Assembly: GCF_030294945.1 (NCBI RefSeq) | Contig: NZ_AP018448.1 | Coordinates: 4,432,001 to 4,496,000, forward strand | Direction: 5' to 3' | Length of the DNA stretch: 64,000 nucleotides | Source: Streptomyces graminofaciens | Lineage (GTDB): Bacteria; Actinomycetota; Actinomycetes; Streptomycetales; Streptomycetaceae | Part shown: positions 53,434 to 62,066 of the stretch, piece by piece | Numbering within the stretch: position 1 is the first letter of the stretch | Layout of the letters: each line of letters starts with the position of its first letter | Program-made: the position numbers and the translations under genes | Notes under the pieces: generated by a model | Seen by the model: the letters and a program-made list of their open reading frames with translations, nothing else | Database searches by the model: none | What the model was told of the DNA's origin: nothing

Positions 53434-54261
53434 TTATGCCTTCTGCTTTTTTCTGCGGTTTCCGATGGCCATTCCGGCCACCACGAACAGTACGGCGACA
53501 AGGAACATGGCCGTACCGATGACATTGATCTGGACGGGCGTGCCGCGCTGTGCCGAGCCCCAGACGAACATGGGGAAGGTGACGGTCGAGCCCGCGTTGA
53601 AATTGGTGATGATGAAGTCGTCGAAGGAGAGCGCGAAGGCCAGCAGCGCGCCCGCGGCGATACCGGGGGCGGCGATGGGCAGGGTGACCCGGACGAAGGT
53701 CTGGACGGGACCGGCGTACAGATCGCGCGCGGCCTCCTCCAGTCTCGGGTCCATCGACATCACGCGCGCCTTGACGGCGACGACGACGAAGCTGAGGCAG
53801 AACATGATGTGGGCGATCAGGATCGTCCAGAAACCCAACTGCGCACCCAGATTGAGGAACAGGGTGAGCAGCGAGGCGGCCATCACGACCTCGGGCATCG
53901 CCATGGGGAGGAAGATCAGCGAGTTCACCGCGCCCCGCGCGCGGAACCGGTAGCGGACGAGCGCGAAGGCGATCATCGTGCCGAGGACGGTCGCGCCGAG
54001 CGTCGCCCAGGCCGCCAGCTGGAGGCTCAGCGAGAGCGAGCCGCACAGGTCGGCGACACCGCACGGATCGGTCCAGGCGGCCGTGGAGAACTGCTGCCAC
54101 TCGTAGTTGAATCGGCCCTTCGGTTGATTGAAGGAGAAGACCGTGACGACGACGTTCGGCAGAAGCAGATAACCGAGTGTCAGCAGTCCCGCGATGACCA
54201 CAAGACGGCTCTTGAGCCAGTTGACGCTCGTGCCGAATATGCGACTCTGTCGCGTGTCCAT
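53434..54261 (-). CDS. potC: Polyamine ABC transporter permease PotC
   Basis: A 275-residue inner-membrane subunit of a spermidine/putrescine importer. It has the expected six helices (VVIAGLLTLGYLLLPNVVVTVFSF first) and the EAA-type loop DPRLEEAARDLYAGPVQTFVRVTLPIAAPG. It starts directly after the potB stop with no gap. The motif DDFIITNFNAGSTVTFPMFVWG is characteristic of PotC. Confidence 0.9.
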   Translation of the reverse strand: MDTRQSRIFGTSVNWLKSRLVVIAGLLTLGYLLLPNVVVTVFSFNQPKGRFNYEWQQFSTAAWTDPCGVADLCGSLSLSLQLAAWATLGATVLGTMIAFALVRYRFRARGAVNSLIFLPMAMPEVVMAASLLTLFLNLGAQLGFWTILIAHIMFCLSFVVVAVKARVMSMDPRLEEAARDLYAGPVQTFVRVTLPIAAPGIAAGALLAFALSFDDFIITNFNAGSTVTFPMFVWGSAQRGTPVQINVIGTAMFLVAVLFVVAGMAIGNRRKKQKA

Positions 54262-55200
54262 TTAAACCAGATCCTCCGTCCCGGACTTGCGGATGTACAC
54301 CGTGACCATGAGCAGGATCGCGGCCATGAGGATGAACGAGAGGGCCGCCGCCGTCGGATAGTCGAGAATCCGCAGGAACTGGCTCTGGATGACGTTTCCG
54401 ATCATCTGGGTGTTGGTGGAGCCGAGCAGTTCGGCGTTCACGTAGTCGCCGCTCGCCGGAATGAAGGTCAGCAGCGTGCCGGAGACGACACCGGGCATGG
54501 ACAGCGGGAAGGTGACCTTGCGGAAGGTCGTGAACGGCCTCGCGTACAGATCGCCGGCCGCCTCGTGCAGCCGCCCGTCGATGCGCTCCAGCGAGGTGTA
54601 CAGCGGCAGGATCATGAACGGCAGGAAGTTGTACGTGAGGCCGCAGACCACCGCGAGCGGGGTGGCCAGCACCCGGTCACCGGCCGTCAGGCCGAGCCAG
54701 CTGGTGACGTCCAGGACGTGCAGCGAGCCGAGGGCGCCGACGACCGGGCCGCCGTCCGAGAGGATCGTCTTCCAGGCGAGCGTACGGATCAGGAAGCTGG
54801 TGAAGAACGGGGCGATCACCAGGATCAGGATCAGATTGCGCCAGCGGCCCGCGCGGAACGCGATCAGATACGCCAGCGGATAGCCGAGCAGCAGACACAG
54901 GATCGTCGCCGAGCCCGCGTAGAGCACCGAGCGCAGGAACTGCGGGTAGTACTCGGACAGCGCGTCCCAGTAGGTCGCGAAGTGCCAGGTGACCTTGTAG
55001 CCGTCCTCCAGCGAGCCTGTCTGCACGGACGTGGAGGCCTGGTAGACCATCGGCATCGCGAAGAACACCACGAGCCAGATGAGACCGGGCGCGAGCAGCA
55101 GATAGGGCGTCCAGCGGCCTCTCTTGCGGGGCGGCTTCGCCGTGGGGCCGGGAGCGAGGGGCGGTGGGGCCTCGGCCGCGGCTTCGGTGAGGGTCGACAT
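54262..55200 (-). CDS. potB: Polyamine ABC transporter permease PotB
   Basis: A 312-residue partner permease. It begins with a proline-rich cytoplasmic stretch, then YLLLAPGLIWLVVFFAMPMVY. The EAA-type loop is DGRLHEAAGDLYARPFTTFRKVTFPLSMPG, and SGDYVNAELLGSTNTQMIGNVIQSQFL is typical of PotB. The ATG at 55200 overlaps the potA stop by one base (TGATG). Confidence 0.9.
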   Translation of the reverse strand: MSTLTEAAAEAPPPLAPGPTAKPPRKRGRWTPYLLLAPGLIWLVVFFAMPMVYQASTSVQTGSLEDGYKVTWHFATYWDALSEYYPQFLRSVLYAGSATILCLLLGYPLAYLIAFRAGRWRNLILILVIAPFFTSFLIRTLAWKTILSDGGPVVGALGSLHVLDVTSWLGLTAGDRVLATPLAVVCGLTYNFLPFMILPLYTSLERIDGRLHEAAGDLYARPFTTFRKVTFPLSMPGVVSGTLLTFIPASGDYVNAELLGSTNTQMIGNVIQSQFLRILDYPTAAALSFILMAAILLMVTVYIRKSGTEDLV

Positions 55201-56378
55201 CAGACGGCCGCCCCTTCTTCGACACCGGCGGAGCCCGCTGTCCCGGCAAGCAGGGACTGGGCCGCGTCCAGGCCGAAGGTGTGGGCCGGGCTCCAGTGCA
55301 GGACGACGTCGGCGCCGGGGACGAGCCGGGCGTCGCGGTCGATGTTCTGGACGTACACCTCGAACTCGGGGCAGACCGAGCTGTCGATGACGTACTGCGT
55401 GGAGACGCCGATGAAGCTGGTGGCGGCGATCTTGCCGGTGATGCGGTTGCGGCCGACGGGGATCTCGCCGGCGTCGTCCGCGTGCGTGAGGGTGATCTTC
55501 TCGGGGCGTACCCCGACGAGGACCTTGCCGCCGGTGCGGGTGGGCGCGGAACATCGCGCCTCGGGGAGGAGCAGCTTGCCGTCGCCCGCCTTCAGCACGA
55601 TCTCGGCGCCGCTCTGGGAGTCGACCTCGGCCTCGATGAGGTTGGAGGTGCCGAGGAAGTTGGCGACGAAGGTGGTCTTCGGGTTCTCGTACAGGTCGGC
55701 CGGGGAGCCGAGCTGCTCGACGCGGCCGCCGTTCATCACCGCGACCGTGTCGGCCATGGTCATGGCCTCCTCCTGGTCGTGCGTGACATGGATGAACGTG
55801 ATGCCGACCTCGGTCTGGATGCGCTTCAGCTCCAGCTGCATCTGGCGGCGCAGCTTGAGGTCGAGGGCGCCGAGGGGCTCGTCGAGGAGCAGGACCTTGG
55901 GGTGGTTGATGAGCGCGCGGGCGACGGCGACGCGCTGCTGCTGGCCGCCGGACAGCTGGTGCGGCTTCTTGCGCGCCTGCTCGCCGAGCTGGACCAGCTC
56001 CAGCATCTCCTCGACCTGCTTCTTCACGCTCTTGATGCCACGCCTGCGCAGGCCGAAGGCGACGTTCTCGAAGATGTCGAGGTGCGGGAAGAGGGCGTAC
56101 GACTGGAAGACCGTGTTCACCGGCCGCTTGTACGGGGGCAGGTTCGTCACGTCGTGGTCGCCGAGCGAGACCGTGCCGCAGGAAGGTTCCTCCAGGCCGG
56201 CGATCATGCGGAGGGTGGTGGTCTTGCCGCAGCCGGAGGCGCCGAGGAGGGCGAAGAAGGAACCTTCCGGCACGGTCAGGTCGAGCGGGTGGACGGCCGT
56301 GAAGGAGCCGTAGGTCTTGCCTATGCCGGAGAGGCGGACGTCACCGCTGCCGTTGTCTGTGGTTTTCTTGCTGGTCAT
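55200..56378 (-). CDS. potA: Polyamine ABC transporter ATP-binding protein PotA
   Basis: A 392-residue ATPase that powers the importer from the cytoplasm. It has Walker A GASGCGKTT, the signature LSGGQQQR, Walker B VLLLDEPLGALD, and the switch histidine in HVTHDQEE; the C-terminal about 150 residues are the regulatory TOBE domain (VGVRPEKITL, AATSFIGVSTQYVI). The start is ATG 56378; GTG 56390 would overlap the potD stop by GTGA and is a good alternative. Unlike the two sugar importers in this window, this one carries its own ATPase. Confidence 0.92.
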   Translation of the reverse strand: MTSKKTTDNGSGDVRLSGIGKTYGSFTAVHPLDLTVPEGSFFALLGASGCGKTTTLRMIAGLEEPSCGTVSLGDHDVTNLPPYKRPVNTVFQSYALFPHLDIFENVAFGLRRRGIKSVKKQVEEMLELVQLGEQARKKPHQLSGGQQQRVAVARALINHPKVLLLDEPLGALDLKLRRQMQLELKRIQTEVGITFIHVTHDQEEAMTMADTVAVMNGGRVEQLGSPADLYENPKTTFVANFLGTSNLIEAEVDSQSGAEIVLKAGDGKLLLPEARCSAPTRTGGKVLVGVRPEKITLTHADDAGEIPVGRNRITGKIAATSFIGVSTQYVIDSSVCPEFEVYVQNIDRDARLVPGADVVLHWSPAHTFGLDAAQSLLAGTAGSAGVEEGAAV

Positions 56379-56386
56379 CGTCCTCG

Positions 56387-57631
56387 TCACGCCCCTGTCA
56401 GCTTCGCGAACTTCTCTTCGTACGCCGTCTCTTCCTTCTGGGTGAGGGAGCGGAAGGCGTGGGACTTGGCTGCCATGGCCGCGTCGGGAATGATCAGCGG
56501 GTTGTTCGCCGCGTCCGGGTCGATCTTGGCCAGCTCCGCCTTCACCCCGTCGACGGGGCACACGTAGTTGATGTACGCGGCGAGCTCGGCGGCCGGCTTC
56601 GGCTCGTAGTAGTAGTCGATGAGCCGTTCGGCGTTGGTCTTGTGCCGGGCCCGGTTGGGGATCAGCAGGTTGTCCGTCGAGGTCAGATAGCCGCTGTCGG
56701 GGATGACGAAGTCGATGTCCGGGGTGTCGGCCTTGAGCTGGACGACGTCGCCGGCCCAGGCGATACAGGCCGCGAGGTCGCCCTTGCTGAGGTCCGAGGT
56801 GTAGTCGTTGCCGGTGAAGCGGCGTATCTGGCCCTTGTCGACGGCCTTCTGCAGGCGGGCGATCGCCGCGTCGAAGTCGTCGTCGGTGAACTTCGCCGGG
56901 TCCTTGCCCATGTCCAGCAGGGTCATGCCCATGCTGTCGCGCATCTCGGAGAGGAAGCCGATCCGGCCCTTCAGTCTGGGGTTGTCGAGCATGTCCGAGA
57001 CCGACTTCACCTCCTCGCCGTCGAGGGCCTTCTTGTTGTAGGCGATGACGGTGGAGATGCCGGTCCAGGGGTACGAGTAGGCGCGCCCGGGGTCCCAGTC
57101 GGGGCCGCGGAACTGCTGGGACAGGTTCAGATAGGCGTGCGGCAGGTTGGACGCGTCGAGTTTCTGGACCCACCCGAAGCGGATCAGCCGGGCGGCGAGC
57201 CAGTCGGTGACGCAGATCAGGTCGCGCCCGGTGTCCTGACCCGCGGCGAGCTGCGGCTTGATCTTGCCGAAGAACTCGACGTTGTCGTTGATGTCCTCGG
57301 TGTACTTGACCGCGATACCGGTGCGCTTGGTGAACTGCTCCAGGCTGGGGTGGTGCTTGCCGCTGTCGTCGACGTCCATGTACTCGGTCCAGTTGGAGAA
57401 GTTGATCTCCTTCTCCTCGGCCGAGTGGTCCTCGGACGAGACGCCCGAGGTGTTCTTCGCCGCGGGGATGCCACAGGCGCTCAGCGCGCCGAGCCCGCCG
57501 ATCGCCAGTGCGCCGCCGGTTCCGGCACGCAGCAGCGAGCGGCGGCCGAGTGCGGCCCTGCCGCTGGTGAGACTGCGCCGCATGGCGGCCACCTGGGCCG
57601 GGGACAGGCGGTCGGGCTCGTACTGCTCCAT
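56387..57631 (-). CDS. potD: Polyamine-binding lipoprotein PotD
   Basis: A 414-residue extracellular binding protein. A long n-region precedes a twin-arginine motif and lipobox (LGRRSLLRAG, GLGALSAC), so it is probably a Tat lipoprotein. The mature part shows INFSNWTEYMDVDD, PYSYP-like region YSYPWTGISTVIAYNKKAL, CIAWAGDVVQL and PDSGYLTSTDNLLIPNRARHKTNAERLIDYYYEPKPAAELAAYINYVCPVDG split across the C-lobe, close to PotD/PotF. GAAAGG lies upstream of ATG 57631. The amine ligand (putrescine, spermidine or other) is not fixed by sequence. Confidence 0.9.
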   Translation of the reverse strand: MEQYEPDRLSPAQVAAMRRSLTSGRAALGRRSLLRAGTGGALAIGGLGALSACGIPAAKNTSGVSSEDHSAEEKEINFSNWTEYMDVDDSGKHHPSLEQFTKRTGIAVKYTEDINDNVEFFGKIKPQLAAGQDTGRDLICVTDWLAARLIRFGWVQKLDASNLPHAYLNLSQQFRGPDWDPGRAYSYPWTGISTVIAYNKKALDGEEVKSVSDMLDNPRLKGRIGFLSEMRDSMGMTLLDMGKDPAKFTDDDFDAAIARLQKAVDKGQIRRFTGNDYTSDLSKGDLAACIAWAGDVVQLKADTPDIDFVIPDSGYLTSTDNLLIPNRARHKTNAERLIDYYYEPKPAAELAAYINYVCPVDGVKAELAKIDPDAANNPLIIPDAAMAAKSHAFRSLTQKEETAYEEKFAKLTGA

Positions 57632-57714
57632 GCGCGTGGTGCCCTTTCGGAGGTGCCCTGTCGGGAAGGTGAGCGGAGACCGGCCGGAGGTCGGGCGGTC
57701 GGACTCCGAGATGG

Positions 57715-59250
57715 CTAGCGGTCCCCGAAGATCGTGCGGTGCCAGTCCTTCCTGGCAACCGCCGTATTGTCGAACATGACGTGCTTGATCTGGGTGTACT
57801 CCTCGAACGAGTACGCGGACATGTCCTTGCCGAAGCCGGACGCCTTGTATCCGCCGTGGGGCATCTCGCTGATGATCGGAATGTGGTCGTTGACCCACAC
57901 ACAGCCCGCCTTGATCTCGCGGGTGGCACGGTTCGCGCGGTAGACGTCCCGGCTCCAGGCGGAGGCGGCGAGCCCATACGGCGTGTCGTTCGCGAGGCGG
58001 ATGCCCTCGTCGTCGCTGTCGAACGGCAGGACGACCAGCACCGGCCCGAAGAGCTCGGACTGGACGATCTCGCTGTCCTGGGGGGCGTCGGCGACGAGGG
58101 TCGGGCGATAGTACGCGCCCTTTTCGAGCTCCCCCTGTGGCGCCTCGCCGCCGGTCACCACGCGCGCGTACGCGCGTGCCCGCTCGACGAACCCGGCGAC
58201 CCTGTCGCGCTGGACGTGCGAGATCAGCGGCCCGAGGTCGGTGCCGTGCGCGAAGGGGTCGCCCAGCCGGACGGTCTCCATGAGGGCGGCCGTTCTCGCG
58301 ACGAACTCCTCGTAGAGGGGACGCTGTACGTACGCGCGCGTGGCGGCCGTGCAGTCCTGCCCGGTGTTGATGAGGGCGCCCGCGACCGCGCCGTTGACGG
58401 CGGCCTCCAGGTCCGCGTCGTCGAAGACGAGGAAGGGGGCCTTGCCGCCCAGCTCCAGATGGATGCGCTTGACGGTGGCGGTGGCGATCTCGGCGACGCG
58501 CTTGCCGACGGCGGTGGAACCGGTGAAGGAGGTCATGGCCACGTCCGGGTGCCCGACGAGGTGCTCGCCGGCCTCCTTGCCGGTGCCGGTGACGATGTTG
58601 ATCACCCCGTCCGGGATGCCCGCGGCGGTGGCGGCCTCCGCGAACAGCAGCGAGGTCAGCGGGGTCAGCTCGGCGGGCTTCAGCACGATCGTGTTGCCCG
58701 CCGCGACGGCCGGGAGGATCTTCCAGGCGGCCATCTGGAGCGGATAGTTCCAGGGCGCGATGGAGCCGACGACCCCGATGGGCTCACGGCGTACGTACGA
58801 GGTGTGGTCGCCGGAGTACTCGCCGGCCGACTGGCCCTGGAGGTGCCGGGCGGCGCCCGCGAAGAACGCGGTGTTGTCGATGGTCCCCGGCACGTCGAAC
58901 TCGCGGGTGAGCTTGAGCGGCTTGCCGCACTGCAGGGACTCGGCCCGCGCGAACTCCTCCGCCCGGTCGGCCAGGACGGCGGCGAAGCGGTGCAGCGCCT
59001 CGGACCGCTCACCGGGCGTGGTGGCGGCCCAGCCCGGGAAGGCGGCGCGGGCGGCGGCCACGGCGGCGTCGACGTCGTCCGTGCCGGCCAGCTCGAAGGT
59101 GTAGACCTCGTCGCCGGTCGCGGGGTCGACGACCGCGTGGGTACGGCCGGTGGTGCCCTTGGTCAGGCGGCCCCCGATGTACTGCGCGCCGGCCGCGAGG
59201 CGTTCCTGCGCGGGGAATCGGTCCGGGGTGGCGGTGCCCGCCTTGTGCAT
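57715..59250 (-). CDS. Aldehyde dehydrogenase, probable gamma-aminobutyraldehyde dehydrogenase
   Basis: A 511-residue NAD-dependent dehydrogenase. It has SIAPWNYPLQMAAWKILPAVAAG, FTGSTAVGKRVAEIA, general base Glu in LELGGKAPFLVF, the nucleophile Cys in NTGQDCTAATRAYVQ, and FGPVLVVLPFDSDDEG. The start ATG 59250 is behind GGAGGAG. As the first gene of the putative operon with potD, potA, potB, potC and the FAD oxidoreductase, it most likely converts 4-aminobutanal to GABA, which gabT at 48.9 kb then uses. The closest family is PatD/gamma-aminobutyraldehyde dehydrogenase, but betaine aldehyde dehydrogenases look similar. Confidence 0.87.
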   Translation of the reverse strand: MHKAGTATPDRFPAQERLAAGAQYIGGRLTKGTTGRTHAVVDPATGDEVYTFELAGTDDVDAAVAAARAAFPGWAATTPGERSEALHRFAAVLADRAEEFARAESLQCGKPLKLTREFDVPGTIDNTAFFAGAARHLQGQSAGEYSGDHTSYVRREPIGVVGSIAPWNYPLQMAAWKILPAVAAGNTIVLKPAELTPLTSLLFAEAATAAGIPDGVINIVTGTGKEAGEHLVGHPDVAMTSFTGSTAVGKRVAEIATATVKRIHLELGGKAPFLVFDDADLEAAVNGAVAGALINTGQDCTAATRAYVQRPLYEEFVARTAALMETVRLGDPFAHGTDLGPLISHVQRDRVAGFVERARAYARVVTGGEAPQGELEKGAYYRPTLVADAPQDSEIVQSELFGPVLVVLPFDSDDEGIRLANDTPYGLAASAWSRDVYRANRATREIKAGCVWVNDHIPIISEMPHGGYKASGFGKDMSAYSFEEYTQIKHVMFDNTAVARKDWHRTIFGDR

Positions 59251-59461
59251 GTCGCTCTCCTCCGCCTGTGCCCCCTCTGCCCCGGGGACGGGTGGCGTAG
59301 CTCCAGCTCGATTTGAGTGCCGATCCTGGCAGAGCAATGGGGCATCAACAAGTGATTCCGTTGTTGCCTTTTGGTTACGCAACGGAATCTGTCGACGGGG
59401 TGTCGACTCGGGGTGAAAAACAGGGGACGGATTGTCAGTGGTGGCTGCCAGACTCGTGGGC

Positions 59462-60022
59462 ATGGGGAAGATCGAATCTTGGGACACCCTCACGAGGGAG
59501 GTCCGTGCGGGGGCGAAGGTCAAGTATCTGCACTTCTGGGGGCACCGGCCGCGGCCCGACGGTCAGGTGGGCGCGAGCTGTCTGAGCCAGTGGTGGCCGT
59601 CGCCGTTCACGGTCGACGGAGTGCGGTACGCGACGGCGGAGCACTGGATGATGGCGTCGAAGGCCCGGCTGTTCGGGGACGAGGAGGCGGCGGAGAAGGC
59701 CGTCGCGGCGTCCAGTCCGGCACTGGCGAAGAAGGTCGGGCGGCTGGTGCGCGACTTCGACGAGTCGATATGGGAGCGGGAGCGCTTCGGGATCGTCGTC
59801 GAGGGCAGCGTCCACAAGTTCGGGGCGCACGAGGACCTGCGGGCGTTCCTGCTGGGCACGGGTCGGCGCGTGCTCGTCGAGGCCAGCCCGGTGGACCGCG
59901 TGTGGGGCATCGGACTGGCCAAGGACGACGAGCGGGCGTACGACCCCGCGCGCTGGCGGGGGCCGAATCTGCTGGGGTTCGCGTTGATGGAGGCGCGGGA
60001 GCGGTTGCTGGGGTCTGTCTGA
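59462..60022 (+). CDS. NADAR-family protein (YbiA-like)
   Basis: A 186-residue soluble protein of the NADAR/DUF1768 family. Characteristic stretches are YLHFWGH, LSQWWPSPFTVDGVRYATAEHWMMASKARLFGD and VDRVWGIGLAKDDERAYDPARWRGPNLLGFALMEARERL. Some members (YbiA) hydrolyse the N-glycosidic bond of riboflavin-pathway intermediates, others handle ADP-ribose derivatives. ATG 59462 has no clear binding site; a GTG near 59438 behind AGGGGACGG is a plausible longer start. It is divergent from the aldehyde dehydrogenase. Confidence 0.85.
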   Translation: MGKIESWDTLTREVRAGAKVKYLHFWGHRPRPDGQVGASCLSQWWPSPFTVDGVRYATAEHWMMASKARLFGDEEAAEKAVAASSPALAKKVGRLVRDFDESIWERERFGIVVEGSVHKFGAHEDLRAFLLGTGRRVLVEASPVDRVWGIGLAKDDERAYDPARWRGPNLLGFALMEARERLLGSV

Positions 60023-60283
60023 CAGTCAGCGGGGGGGGCGGCATAGCACCGGGCGCGTAGACGGCTCCGGGGGCGGGCACCGCGTGTGCCGTTCGGTGCC
60101 TCGTCGGGCGGCGTGCGCGGTCCCCTCTGTTCCGTTCCGTGCCGTCGTACGTTCCGTCATGCTTAGGCCCTGCCTCGGAGGCATGGGCCGCCGCCTACGA
60201 TGATCCCCGAGTCATCGATCAGCCGATCACCCGCGTCCCCGCCGAGGCCATGGTCCCGGGGACGCCGTTCCCGGGGAGGAACC

Positions 60284-61342
60284 TTGACCGACCAGACCGC
60301 CGCACCCGGCGCCCGCGACCTGAACACCTTCATCGCGAGGCTGCCCAAGGCCGAACTGCACGTCCACCACGTCGGCTCCGCCTCCCCCCGGATCGTCTCC
60401 GAGCTGGCCGCCCGTCACCCCGACTCCAAGGTGCCGACCGACCCCGAGGCCCTCGCCGACTACTTCACGTTCACGGACTTCGCGCACTTCATCCAGGTGT
60501 ACCTGTCGGTCGTCGACCTGATCCGCACCCCGGAGGACGTACGGCTGCTGACCTACGAGGTGGCCCGGGAGCTGTCCCGCCAGCAGGTGCGTTACGCCGA
60601 GCTGACCATCACCCCGTACTCCTCCACCCGGCGCGGGATAGACGCGCGGGCCTTCATGGACGCGATCGAGGACGCGCGCAAGGCGGCCGAGGCCGACTTC
60701 GGGACCGTACTGCGGTGGTGCTTCGACATTCCCGGCGAGGCGGGGCTCGTCGCCGCCGAGGAGACGGTCCGGCTCGCCACGGACGACCGGCTGCGGCCGG
60801 AGGGGCTGGTGTCGTTCGGGCTCGGCGGGCCCGAGGTCGGCGTACCGAGGCCGCAGTTCAAGCCGTACTTCGACCGGGCCATCGCCGCCGGTCTGCACTC
60901 CGTGCCGCACGCCGGTGAGACGACCGGCCCGGAAACGGTGTGGGACGCGGTCAACGAGCTGCGCGCCGAGCGGATCGGGCACGGCACCAGCTCCGCGCAG
61001 GACCCGAAGCTCCTCGCCCACCTCGCCGAGCACGGGATCGCGCTGGAGGTGTGCCCGACGTCGAACATCGCGACGCGCGCGGTCCGCGTCCTCGACGAGC
61101 ATCCCGTCAAGGAGTTCGTGAAGGCCGGGGTCCTGGTCACGATCAACTCCGACGACCCGCCGATGTTCGGCACCGACCTCAACACGGAGTACGCGGTCGC
61201 CGCGCGGCTCCTCGACCTCGACGAGCAGGGGCTGGCCGCGCTCGCGAAGAACGCGGTGGAGGCGTCGTTCCTCGACGAGGCGGGCAAGGCGCGGCTGGCC
61301 GGGGAGATCGACACCTACACCTCGGCCTGGCTCACCCCCTGA
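60284..61342 (+). CDS. Adenosine deaminase family protein, probable aminofutalosine deaminase
   Basis: A 352-residue zinc amidohydrolase. Metal and catalytic motifs are HVHH near the start (ELHVHHVGSASPRI), HAGETTGPETVW, RIGHGTSS, LEVCPTSNIATR and INSDDPPMF. The usual adenosine deaminase start motif HxHLDG is replaced by HVHHVGS. That form is what I recall for Streptomyces and Acidothermus enzymes that deaminate 6-aminodeoxyfutalosine in the futalosine route to menaquinone, so that activity is favoured over plain adenosine deaminase. TTG 60284 with GGGGAGGAA upstream is chosen; the frame is open to 60200. No other menaquinone gene is in the window. Confidence 0.82.
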   Translation: MTDQTAAPGARDLNTFIARLPKAELHVHHVGSASPRIVSELAARHPDSKVPTDPEALADYFTFTDFAHFIQVYLSVVDLIRTPEDVRLLTYEVARELSRQQVRYAELTITPYSSTRRGIDARAFMDAIEDARKAAEADFGTVLRWCFDIPGEAGLVAAEETVRLATDDRLRPEGLVSFGLGGPEVGVPRPQFKPYFDRAIAAGLHSVPHAGETTGPETVWDAVNELRAERIGHGTSSAQDPKLLAHLAEHGIALEVCPTSNIATRAVRVLDEHPVKEFVKAGVLVTINSDDPPMFGTDLNTEYAVAARLLDLDEQGLAALAKNAVEASFLDEAGKARLAGEIDTYTSAWLTP

Positions 61343-61355
61343 CCCGAACCGCACA

Positions 61356-62054
61356 ATGGGCGCCATGCGCAACCTGACCGCCGTCGCCCATCGCGGCGCT
61401 CCCTACCGTGTCCGTGAGAACACGCTCGACTCGCTGCGTTCCGCGCTTACCCTCGGCGCGGACGCCGTCGAGTTCGATGTGCGGTCGACGCGCGACGGCG
61501 TACCCGTGCTGCTGCACGACTCCACACTGAACCGGCTCTGGGAACTGGACCGTCCGCTGACCGCGCTCTCCGCCGCCGAGGTGCGGGGCCTCACCGGGGA
61601 GGGCGTCCCCACCCTCGTGGACGCACTGCGGGTCACCGAGGGGGCGCGGGTCATGGTCGACCTGCCCGGGGAGGTCGACACGCGGGGAGCGCGCCGGGTG
61701 GTGGACGTCGTACGGGAGTGCGGGGCGGCGGAGCGGGTGTACTACAGCGCCGGGCCCGCGACGATGCTCGCGGTGCGGTCCGTCGACCCCGCCGCCGAGA
61801 TCGCGCTGACCTGGAAGACCCTCGCACCGCCGCGGCCGGCACTGCTCGACGCGGTACGGCCGCGGTGGCTGAACTACCGGTTCGGGCTGGTGAGCCGGGG
61901 GCTCGTGGAGCGGGTCCACCGGGACGGGTATCTGATGTCCGTGTGGACGCCCGACACTCGACGGTCCATGCGGCGACTGGCCGAGCTGGGGGTGGACTCG
62001 ATCACCACCAACCGGGTCGACACGCTGTGCGCCCTGCGCAAGGGGGGAAGCTGA
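61356..62054 (+). CDS. Glycerophosphodiester phosphodiesterase
   Basis: A 232-residue cytoplasmic GDPD-family enzyme that splits glycerophosphodiesters to glycerol-3-phosphate and an alcohol. Catalytic histidines and metal ligands are in AHRGAPYRVRENTLDSLRSAL and VEFDVRSTRDGVPVLLHDSTLNR; the barrel ends with VWTPDTRRSMRRLAELGVDSITTNRVDTL. No signal peptide is present. The start may be ATG 61356 or ATG 61365 (MRNLTAVAHRG); neither has a clear binding site. It lies 13 bases after the deaminase. Confidence 0.88.
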   Translation: MGAMRNLTAVAHRGAPYRVRENTLDSLRSALTLGADAVEFDVRSTRDGVPVLLHDSTLNRLWELDRPLTALSAAEVRGLTGEGVPTLVDALRVTEGARVMVDLPGEVDTRGARRVVDVVRECGAAERVYYSAGPATMLAVRSVDPAAEIALTWKTLAPPRPALLDAVRPRWLNYRFGLVSRGLVERVHRDGYLMSVWTPDTRRSMRRLAELGVDSITTNRVDTLCALRKGGS

Positions 62055-62066
62055 GGGACGGGCGGC

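Noticed and set aside
55200..57977. 925-codon frame covering potA and potD
   Set aside because: Only the potA portion is real; the rest is an out-of-frame reading of potD before the true potA start.
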